A DNA stretch of 64,000 nucleotides from Piliocolobus tephrosceles (Eukaryota; Chordata; Mammalia; Primates; Cercopithecidae), in contig NC_045446.1 of the NCBI RefSeq assembly GCF_002776525.5, positions 63,514,742-63,578,741 on the forward strand. Reading direction: 5' to 3'. The position numbers were made by a program, and so were the translations under genes. Positions 22,149 to 32,800 of the stretch are shown here, piece by piece. The notes below the pieces were generated by a model. That model made no database searches, had not been told where the DNA came from, and saw nothing but the letters and a program-made list of their open reading frames with translations. Position 1 is the first letter of the stretch. Each line of letters begins with the position of its first letter.

Positions 22149-25100
22149 TCTTTTTAAAATGTGAGTTCCAATAAAATTTAAAAATTAGATTCCAACCTGT
22201 AGATTAAAATGAATTAAAAAATACAAAATCATATACAACGCTGTCTTCACAGGGATGTTACATGCCATGAGAACAGGTTTCTCTGTCATGTGGTATGAAA
22301 CAGGGAAGGAGATGCCTTGAAGTCAGGATGGGGACAGGCCCTTGGGCCTTTCAAGATTATTACAGACAACTCCAAGTTGCCAGAGGCCTGGCCTTACCTC
22401 CCCCTGGGTAAGGAGGAGCTTGAGTCACGGCACAGATCCAGACTATCTGGCTGACCCAAGGAGAAGGTCTCTGGGACAGTCCCCCCTCTTTCCCTGACTC
22501 TTAGGCCTGAGAAGAAAGGCTGGGGCCTGGAGATGGCTGGTCTTGCTGGGGTCAGGCCCAAAGTGGATTTCACCCATTTGAGTCCTGTGGGCTGGTACTT
22601 ATCTGCAAAGCTGTTACATCTGTTCTCCTCAGGAAGGGAAATCCTCCCGCTATCAGTGGCTGGAATGGGGTAGAGGACCTCACTACCACAGCAGGAATAT
22701 CCAGGGACTATCCATGTGGCCACAGGCAAGAAAGTGTTGTCTTGTCCCTTTCTAGCTTTGTGGCAGCCAGTCCCAATTCCTGTGTGCCTCGCTTGGCCTT
22801 TGGGTTGGACTTAACAGCATGCACCACAGCATATATCCACTGGAGAAACTGAAGGACTGGGACCCAAGTCTGGGCCCTGGAACCATAGAATGCCTAATTT
22901 CAGAAACAAGTTTTCTAGGAGAGGGGCAGATGGGTAAGTAAAGGACAAACCCTGCAGCCCACCTGGCATGCCTGCCTGCACGCAGAGGCTCTGGTGTGGA
23001 ATCCCATCAGTTAGTGTGGCGTGTTTCTTCAGCTCTGCGGGTGGGTCCACTGGCCCACTCTGCTACTGCCTGTCTCCGGATTCCCAAACTTGGCAAGCAG
23101 CAGAGGCTGCACAGCCAGTAGTGATGTGGGAGAATACAGGATAGAAAAGCAGACTTCCATGTATTTTCACTTAACTGCAGTTGAGGAGGGATTCTGATAC
23201 AGATGGTGATATAGAAGAGAAAGTTCACTCTGGGCACAGAACAAAGCTGAGGAATTTGATATGGAAGCTTAGCCAGTGCCTCACTGGAATCCTGGATGAG
23301 TCCTATCCGTATGAGGAGCCAAAACTTGACCAAGGGGCCTGTCCTTTTATACTTCATGTGATTCCTTTCTGAAGGCCATCAGAACAAAGTAAGCCCGCCA
23401 AGATCTCTGGGAACGGGGTACCTCAAATTTGGAACAATCTGGGTGGCCAGGTGTAAGGATGCTCAGAGTCTGGTTCTGGTCCTCACCCATGGGAAAAGCA
23501 AGCCCAGAGACGTCAGTCTGTATGCTTTTGGCCAAGGCTGCACCACCAGATCCTGGTGGTGTACCAACTCACTGGATCTGGACAGTGGGCAGGCTCTCAG
23601 GGGATAGGAAGCCAGGTGTGCATGCTTACCAAGGACATGGGTCTCCCAACAGAAAGATGCCTCGTGCTGTCCTTGAACATGTCTTCAGTCCTGGGCATTG
23701 TGACCCCAAAGTGTTTTGTCCAAGTGAGGCCTTTAGTTGCAAATTCTCATCCTCCTTGTGCTGCCAGCTAGATGTGTCTCTGGGTCTCTCCCCAGGGCTC
23801 ATTACAGGTCCTGGCCCAAAGCAGTTCATACAAATATGCTCAGCTCAGAGGACTGGGCTTCCCAGCTCTCTGAAGTACAGTGAGCCCCTCCCTTCATGCT
23901 TGCCAAGAGGCCCAGCAGGTGGCAGCAGAAAGAGCAGAGGATTTGAAGAATCACTTACAAGCTGTGTGACCTTTTAGCAAGTGTCAAGCCTCCTGAGCCT
24001 TAGTTTTTTTGCCTATAAAATGGAGGACTTTCGCAACCAATGTCAAAGTACTTTGCATACCAAAAAAGCTCTAGACAGGTGTGTGTGTCCCTGCTAGATA
24101 TTCAGGAAAGGGGATATACATTTTAGAGTCATTACCAGGTAAGAAAGAACAGCAACTCCTATCTCATGAGGAAGAAATTAAATATGCATTTTTTTCAAAA
24201 CACGGCAAACCATTATGTTTCAGGCTTTCACTATTTGCAGGCAATCCAGCTCCCAGACTCAAACTTCCTCGGCCCCAGGCCAGTGAGGAGGGGGGGTCAG
24301 GTAGAAGAAGTAGAGGAATTCAAAAGGGTTGGCTGGTGACTGGAACCATCTGGACCCCGATCCCGGCCACAGGTGTCACACCTGCGGAGAGGCAGTGGCG
24401 TGAGGAGAGGGAGGGGTTTGCATTCTGGGGCCAGTACTGTAGCTTATTGTCGGCGGCCACATCCCTTGTCCTCTCTTGCTTGCCTGCCTTCAATGAGAGG
24501 GCCCTTCGAGCTCTGACTTTTTATCTAGCTTGGCCACCGTGCCATCTAGAATCTTTGGAGGATACCTATGGTATTTCCCACTAAATCTCTGTGTCCTTAC
24601 CAGTAACTGTGCCCTTCCTACCAGAGGCACACGACTGCCCCCGCTCTCCTGGGCTCAGTCCTTTTGCAGTGACTCCCCAAGCTTGGCCAGGCTTGTGGAT
24701 CTCCATCATAGCAAGAGGCTGAGGCCGGCTGAACTGGGGCTCATACTGAAAAGGGGGTGCTGGACCTGGGCTCCTCCAAACCACAGCCTTTCAGTGCCCT
24801 ATTTTCACCTTGGGGCCTTCCTTTGCTCTTGAACTACATAGTAGGGGCTAAGATAGGGCACAGAGCACAAATGCTTCAGTATGTGAGCCTGTGTGGGGAT
24901 CAGATGGAGGGGAACGAGAGAGCAGACAGCCTGGGATTCAAGTGGCTCTGTCACTTATTAGCAAGTCACTTGACTTTTCCAAGCCTTGATTTCCTTATGG
25001 ATCAAATAGGAGAAATAACCTCTGTTTCATCGGGTTAAACCAGATAATTTATGTTCAACTGCTCTGTGAACTCTGAGGTCCAGCTGTTAGTTTTACTTAC

Positions 25101-27681
25101 TGGTGGCTGGTCTCCTCTTCTTCCTTTCTCCTCTCTGTGGTTCCACCCCAGCCCACATGGAGGCAGCAGGGTTCTGGGTTCTGGGAAGCCTGGCAGATAC
25201 CAGCATGCTGTTCACTGTGGGCCTGTTCCCTTCCATAACCTGTTTCCTCATTTGTCAATTGACTGTAATAATTGTGACCCCATCCCTCTCAGGGCGAGTA
25301 CATGAAAGGCTGTGAAGTGCTTTGAACTCTGTGATGCACCTGACAAATCCAAATGTTTCTATTATTATCATCATCATTATCATTATTATTATTTTGGCAT
25401 TTTTCAAACACGTATGACATAATCCAGAACAACCTTTACCCACCTTTACAAAACCAAAGAGGGTGGGAGGAGGTATTTGCAAAAAGTGAATTAACACCGG
25501 AAAACTTTCTGTTGTTTTAAAGTGAAACCTCATCAGCACCCTAGAACAGACAATTTAGAAAAGCTGAATTTTTTCTCACTGGTCCTAAAGTTCCTTGGAA
25601 GCCCAGGAAGGTGGGCCCCCCAAACTCCTGGCTCTAGACCAAGGATGCTGATGGGTTTTACCCTCCTGGGAATGGCTAGACAGCTTCTGAGCTCCTTCCA
25701 ACCCAAAGGTTTCCTGATTTTTCCTTCCCTTAGGGAGACATGGGGGGTAGGGGTAAGGGTATGTCCAAGTTTGCGTGAATTTAAAATGAAAGCAGTTTTT
25801 TAAAGTCCCAAATGTTGTCAATGATCCCATTTTGTACAGTAAAATGTTTGTGCCCCACCCCCAGAGGAGCTGCTGGCCCAGCCAAGCGCTGGGTGCCAGA
25901 GGCTGCTGCTGGGCAATCCAGGCTCCTGGCTGAGACTAGCAGGGACCTCCTGGTCCCAGGGGTCCCTCTTCTCCCAGATGAGCCTGTCTCCTGGGCCTCA
26001 TCCTCGTCCTCCTCTCCTGATGACTCCCAGTCTCTTCCTCCTCTTCCTCTCCTCTCGGGATGAGGGGCTGCTGTCCTAAAAGCATGGCCTCTCCTTTTCA
26101 GCCAGCCCACCTGCTCCTTCTCCTGGAGGTGGAGTCAGGTACAGGATGAAAGTTCCAGATGTCTTCATAGAATTTCCAAATGCTATTTCTTCATTTGCCA
26201 TTTCTGTTCCTGCCATCTGCCCCCATGTAGCTTCTGGCCAGTCTTCAACCCCCGCCTTTGGAGTCCATGGAGGAAAAGGGCAGAAACAGGAGCCCAGAGA
26301 CCGTTCCAGACTCACCAGGTATGGGCGCTGCCGACTTAATTTTTACAAAACCAAGCCAATCTGTCCCTAGGTACATTTTTGTAGGCAAGGTGCCCACTAG
26401 GTAGGAAGGCTGCATTTAATGCTAATTTACTGTAAGGTCCAGGGCAGTCCTTTCCTCTTCTCTGGGCCTCAGTTTCCTCATCTGCCAAATAGGGGAATGG
26501 ATGAGATGATTGCTAAGGTCCCTTCAGTTCCATGAGTCTATGAAATGTTTATTGCTATTGCTTTTCCTTCACTATCCTGACCTTCAGAACTGCCAGCACC
26601 CACCTGGAATATGGTTCCTTCACTTGGGCCATGAATGGCACAGGTAACCAAGGGCTTGGCCTGCCTGCAAGCTCTACAGTCAGACAGGTGAGTCCTGGCA
26701 CTGGGAAGGGCAAAAGGAAAGGGAGAGAAATGCCCTAGGTTCCCACTCCAGTCAGGAGGAAGCTCCTCATCAGAGTGGGTCCATGACAGCTCAGAGGCTG
26801 AAGTCTGGATGACACAGGGCATCTGGCCTTCCAAGGCCTCGCTCGGGATGCTGGGATCCCACCACCCTGCAGCCGCTTGGCAGGTCTAAGGTCAAAATCA
26901 CCTTTTGAGGAAGTGCCAGGTCAGTTAACGTCACTGTGCAAATCAGAAGGTCCAGGGCCAGATGCTTTGACCAGAGACCTTTCAAACCAAAGCCATGAGG
27001 CAAACACTGCTCCCTTCTCCCCTCTCCCTTCTCCTTCCCCACAATGCCCTCCCTCCCCCACCCTCCCCCAAATTCTAAAGACTTTTTTCCCCAGGTTCTT
27101 GGCCTGGGGTATTAAGGGGCTAATAACATTCCTACATACTCAGGTGGTTTTGTTCTTGGTCTGTTGCAATGGTTCTCAGGAGACATTTCATTTGTGTCCA
27201 GGACATGGGAATGTCCTGAACTAATCTTGCTTAAGAAAAACAACCAGAACACTCCCCCAGAGATGTAGCCTGCTCAACAGCTCTGAGTTCCTACCCTGGA
27301 CCACATCTGTTTATGCTCTTCAAATGGAATCCAGCCTTCAGATGAACCATTGCAATAAACCCTACTCTCTGCTTGCCTCTAGACTGGGATCCCCAGGGAC
27401 AGGACACTTAGGGAAGAGCAGAGAGGACATGGCCTGGTCAGGTAGGAGGAAGTGGGTGGAGCTGGAAGGGCAGCGGCTAAGAGGGGGACAGTCGGGGAGA
27501 GGCAGGAGATTAGAAAAAGCAGCTTTTACAAAAACCAAAAATAAAAATCAAAACCATTAAAGATGCATAAAGTGACCCTTGCACTTCCGTTGTCTCTTGC
27601 AAATAGAGGTGGTGCTGCTAGGGAACTGCTCCAGCACCGGTGTAAGACTTGAGTAGTTGCATACAATGTGTGACTCCAGAT

Positions 27682-28509
27682 CTGTGGAGGGAAAGGGGAA
27701 AGAAACAGTGTCAGTGATATTCCAGAGGCCCCCAGACAGTGTCAGTGATATTCCAGGTTTCCTCAAGGAAACCTCTGGGCCCCTTCCCCTCAACTCGGGA
27801 GCCCTCAATGGAGCCTCTGTGCCTTCCTAGTGAAGCTGCCCGCTTCCTGCCTGTGGAAGCTGTTGTACTCTGGTGCCAAGAGCCCTGGAGGAGATGGGGG
27901 AGGCCAGCTGATGTGGTGGGCCAGAGGATTTCAAAGTGACATCCCTGGAGCACTATGGTTCACTGTCACTGCCTCAGGAGCTGCTGAGGGGACCAAGGAA
28001 GCCAGTGGCCTGGGTCAGCCCAAAGCCTCCAAACAGCTCCAATCAAAGCTCTAACATATGATCTAGGTAAGAGTTCATTTGAAGAACAGGGCCCAAAGTT
28101 AAAAGAAATCTGAAGACCATAAGGTAAATGGCACAGAATTCAGTACTAGAGAACTGAAGTTTAAGCCCTAGCTTAATTTTTACTGGCTAAGTGATACTGA
28201 ACTACATATTTATCTGTAAAATGGAGCTAATGATCCTTATTTCAGAGAGCAACTATAAGGATTATGAGATAACATAAACAAAGGGATAGCTATTATTATT
28301 TCTGTTCTTATTTAGATTTCAACAAGCAGTCAACAGAAGTGATAGCTATTATTAAGAGTGATATTATGGACCTTGGAGCAGGAAAGCAACTGATAACTTG
28401 ACAGCTGTTACCTGCTCCAGCTGACACCTGTGCACCAGACCCAAATCAGGGACTTTGAGGCAGTTCCTGTATGTATCCCCCTCCCACTTCTCACCCTGGC
28501 CACACTCAC
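27682..28509 (-). other. FAM168A: FAM168A intron within the 3'UTR
   Basis: The donor is GTGAGT at 28509-28504, 18 nt after the stop codon. The acceptor AG is at 27683-27682. Near the acceptor a 21-bp direct repeat (27705-27725 and 27736-27756) carries a CTGAC branch-point-like motif in each copy. Because the stop lies under 50 nt from the junction, the standard nonsense-mediated decay rule would not be triggered. Confidence 0.75.
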
Positions 28510-28640
28510 TTGGATGGGCTGCAGGCTTTACCAGTGTGGGGGCACGTAGCTGTACGCAGGAGTTCCCTGGGCCCTATATGTTGGCATGGAGACAGGGTGT
28601 GCCCCAATCGCCGTGTGCTGGGGTGTAGTCAGCAGGGTAC
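28510..28640 (-). CDS. FAM168A: FAM168A last coding exon
   Basis: The coding part is 28528-28640 and encodes the end of Gly208 and [19 protein letters not shown] followed by [17 protein letters not shown] and TAA. Another 18 nt of 3'UTR precede a GTGAGT donor. The acceptor on - is 'gatgctcag'. Confidence 0.93.
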
Positions 28641-29765
28641 CTGAGCATCCAGAGAGAAAAAAGTAACCTGACGAGGCTGTACCAGACACAGGAATGAAGA
28701 GGATGAAGCTACATGGCTGCTCCCTCTGCCCAAATCCCCCATATCTCCCTCACCTTCCTGATGAACTGCTGTCCGCCCTTCTCCACCTTGCCAGACTTCA
28801 CATCCTTAGGAGAATCTTTTCTGATGCTTAAGGACAGAATCAATCACTATTCTAAGTCCTCCTTTTCCCTTTTTCTTTGAGATGGAGTCTCGCTCTGTTG
28901 TCCAGGCTGGAGTGCAATGGCGCGATCTCAGCTCACTGCAGCCTTTGCCTCCTGAATTCAAGCGGTTCTCCTGCCTCAGCCTCCTGAGCAGCTGGGATTA
29001 CAGGTGCCTGTCACCACACCCAGCTATTTATTTTTAGTGGAGATGGGGTTTCGCTATGTTGGCCAGGCTGGTCTCAAACTCCTGACCTCAAGTGATCCGC
29101 CCACCTCGGCCTCCCAAAATGCTGGGATTATAGGTGTAAGCCACCACGCCCAGCCTTCCTTCTACTTTTCTTTGTATGCTTCTCTTACTGCACAATCATA
29201 CTGAGTGGTAATTGCGATGTGTGTGGTTGTATTTCCCACACTAACCTAGGTGTTCCTTAAGGACAGTGTTCTGATCTGATCTGTTGATATTGGGTTCCCA
29301 GGACCTGAACAAGGCTGACACTGAATCAGTTTGCCAACAGTTTGCAAACTTGATCTGGGGAGTAAGAGGCCTTAACCATACCCTTACGTGAGGGGCAGAA
29401 TAAAATCCAAATGCTCACTCTACCCCTTATACTTTTTTACCTCAGATGGTATCCTAGCTGGTTCTTTAAAAGTCGGGTCTCTAGGCTAGGCATAATGGCT
29501 TACATCTGTTACTCCAGTACTTTGGGAGTCTGAGGTGGGTGGATCCCTTGAGCCCAAGAGTTCAAGACTAACCTGTGCAACATGGTGAAACCTGCCTCCA
29601 CAAAAAACACAAAAATTGGCCGGGTGTGGTGGCGCATGCTTGTGGTCCCAGCTACTTGGGAGGCTGAGGTGGGAAGATCACTTGAGCCCAAGCAGATCAA
29701 GACTGCAGTAGGCCAAGATCGTGCCACTGCACTGCAGCCTGGGTGACAAAGCAAGACCCTGTCTC

Positions 29766-29817
<52 letters not shown>

Positions 29818-32800
29818 TCCTTGGGGACTTCTGCTTCTCTCATCCCTCATAATTATTATTATAATTACTGCACAGGTTCTTAAGCTCCTGCCTAATAAAG
29901 ACCATTGCCCCTGTGTCCTCTTTTTTGGTGCCCCTGCTGTTACTGGAGTGCTAGCATCATCTCTCTCCCCTAAAGTACACTGACAACCTCCTTACTGAGC
30001 TACTTGCTTCCAAATCACCCCTTCTAATCCTGTCTCCACTCTGCAGCCAGAGAATGTTTAAACCTAACCGCATCCCTGCCCTGCTTGACCCACTTTGTGC
30101 GCAATAGAGGTACCAAAAGGTGTTCAAGACTTTCCACCATCTTATCCTTGCCAGTGATCCAGCCACCTTCCAACTTCAAGTCCCTATTTCCTAAGGGCCT
30201 TGGCTCCATTCCTCCATTCTGTGAACATGCCATATTCATGTTCTTTCTGCACTGCCCTTCCCTCTTTCACTTCTCTAGTTAGCCTGTGTTCACCCTTTAA
30301 GGCCTAGCTCAATATGCCCTTCTTGGTGAAATCTTCCTCATCCCCACAGATTTAGAGGCTCCTTCCTCTGGGTTCACAAGCCCCCTGGCGCAGGATCTCT
30401 TGTGCTATGCTGCAGTCGATTCTATGACTGTTCTCCGCTCCGTTTTGAGTTCACAGAGGAAAGGGATGGACACTGATGCAGAAGCTGCCCTCACCTGCTG
30501 ACATTGCCATGGTGGTGCCTGCCACCATGCCCATGGCCACGCCGTTGGTCCTGGGGGCGGCAACAGGTGCCGGGTAGATAGCAGAGGGGATGCTGTTGGG
30601 CTGGACGACCGTGGTGTGGTGGATGACATGAGGCTGGGCAGCATACACCGGCTGTGTGTAGTAGGCTCCCTGGGGGAAAGAGGCTGAGGTCACATAGGCA
30701 TTTGGAGAGGTAGGTGGGATATGGAGAGAGCAGCACTGACTGAAGGACAGAAGGTCTGGACCCCAGCTGGGGTTCTGCTTGTCTGTCTTTGTGACTGTGG
30801 TCAGTGCAGTGCTGGGCTCAGCTTCTGGTCTGAAAAATAAGGTTCTAATCCTGTCCTGCCTTGCTCCTAAGGCTGCTCTGATGATCTAACGGGGTAAGAG
30901 CTCTATTCCCTTAACCTTGGTTTTAGCATTTTAAAATGTTTTATCTTACTGCAATGAACTTTTATTAAGCTGCCTAAAATTTAAAGTTAGGAATAACAGT
31001 CAATCAGTTACCAAGCATGTGAACAGGGTTGGTAAACTCCAGAACACATACACAAAGGATAGTTAGTAGTAGTATCATACTGGTACAAGTGCACGTTGTA
31101 AAAAAAAGTACATGTTGAAAAAAAAATGGCGGCCGGGCACGGTGGCTCATGTCTGTAATCCCAGCACTTTGGAGGCCAAGGCAGGCAGATCACTTGAGGT
31201 CAGGAGTTCGAGACCAGCCTGATCAGCACGGTGAAACCCCATCTCTACTAAAAATACAAAAAAATGAGCCAGGCATGGTGGCGCATGCCTGTGGTCCCAG
31301 CTACCTGGGAGGCTGAGGCAGGAGAATGGCTTGAACCCGGGAGGTGGAGGTTGCAGGGAGCTGAGATTATACCACTGCACTCCAGCCTGGGTAACAGAGC
31401 AAGACTCCATCTCAAAAAAAAAAGGCATACATGGATAGCATTTCCCAGGATGTCTCTTATTAGCTATTTCCCTTTAGGTAGAAAGGCAAGGATGAAGGCA
31501 GTGGTCCGAGGTGACTCCCAGTGCCTGAATCACATGGCTGCTTCCTGCTACCACAATCCACTGGCCCACTGACTTCTAGGGGAAGTAAACAGGAGCCCCT
31601 GATATCATCTTAATTCAGAAATCTTCAAATGTTTCTATTAAATGAGATAAATTGATCTCAAGCCTCGTTTTATTTTTTTAAGTTTTGTCTTCTACTCTAA
31701 AATATAGCTGTTTTTTAAACTCAAAAAGTATTCTCCTCACCACTTATACTTCCTATAGAGTTGTCACTCCATAAGAATGTGTCATGGGTGTGCCAGAGCC
31801 CCATATGGTCCCCTGTCTCATACCAATCCTGGAATGCATACATCCTTTAGCTGCAGGAGCCCAGAAAGGCCCATCAGGCACAGAAAGAGAGAGTAACTTG
31901 CCTAAGGTCACAGAGGTCTGGTGGCAGAGCCTGTGTACTTTCATCCTCCCCACTCAGCTCACAGACTGAGGAAGGGTAGATGTGGGGGTTAGAGAGAAAA
32001 GACCAAGACGTTGGGGTCTCATCTTGACCAACCAATAGCTCATGGTGTAACCTTGGACAAGTCATTCCCTTCTTTGGGTCTCAGTTTCCCCACTTGTTTA
32101 ACAAAGGAGTTGAGCTAGAAAATCTCTGAGGGCCTTTGTCCTCTGACATTCTGGGCTCTGTTAATCTAAATGACTTCATGCTTCACCCCTCTAGGGGCTG
32201 TGGAGTGAGGGAGTAAGCAGATTGCAGGGATATCGCTTCCGTGATACAACGAGGATGGCTAGCCGAGCCACAAACCGTCCTCTCCTTCCCTCACTTCCTC
32301 ACCCTCCCCACCACACTGTGCCCAGGCTGGAGGCTCCTCTACCTGCAGAAGAAGTGGCTTTGACATGTACCTACCTGGGCATACAGATTCTGCTGGGGAT
32401 AGGCACTTCTGATGGGATACATGGCCGTCTGATAGGGGTTGGGTGATGGGGAGTAGGGGGGCGGAGCAGTATTACTCTGGGTCGGTGGGACCTTGTATGG
32501 TGTCCCCGCAGTATATCCTGTACCAAGGCAATAAGAGAGACTTCCAGTTAGTTGGCAGAAAAGCACTGCTAGAAGGCAGCAGGTCCCAGTCGCGACTCCC
32601 CAGTCAAAGATGGGCTGAATCCAGGCAGGAAGGATAGATGAGAACAAACAGAGAACAGGGCTCCACCCAGAAAGCCCTGGCCCCAGAGGCAGCTCCCTCA
32701 GTCCTGGTGCACAGGGCTGCATGGATGATTCTGGGCATCTTTTCTTTCTCTGGGTCTCAGGGCTCTCATCTATAAAATAAGAGGCTAGAACCAGATGGTC

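Larger units (their letters stand above)
21840..27681 (-). other. FAM168A: FAM168A terminal 3'UTR exon
   Basis: This long exon starts at a strong acceptor: the polypyrimidine run on the - strand 'tttcccctttccctccacag' ends at 27682. It continues to a group of poly(A) signals near 22.1 and 21.85 kb. It carries no Alu over about 5.8 kb in an otherwise Alu-dense region. Only old MIR relics (near 23.93-24.05, 24.90-25.06, 25.2-25.4 and 26.43-26.56 kb) are visible, which fits a transcribed and constrained 3'UTR. Open frames inside it have no recognised domain. The exact 3' end is inferred. Confidence 0.75.
28641..30494 (-). other. FAM168A: FAM168A intron with two opposed Alus
   Basis: This GT-AG intron of 1.85 kb contains an antisense-to-+ Alu at 28864-29155 and a sense Alu at 29484-29815, facing each other. 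An L2-like relic lies near 30040-30400. No gene is seen. Confidence 0.85.

Noticed and set aside
23429..23977. 182-codon + frame in FAM168A 3'UTR
   Set aside because: It lies on the strand opposite the transcript, has no recognisable motif, and ends in a MIR relic.
24081..24584. 167-codon + frame in FAM168A 3'UTR
   Set aside because: Antisense to the 3'UTR exon, with no domain or supporting signals.
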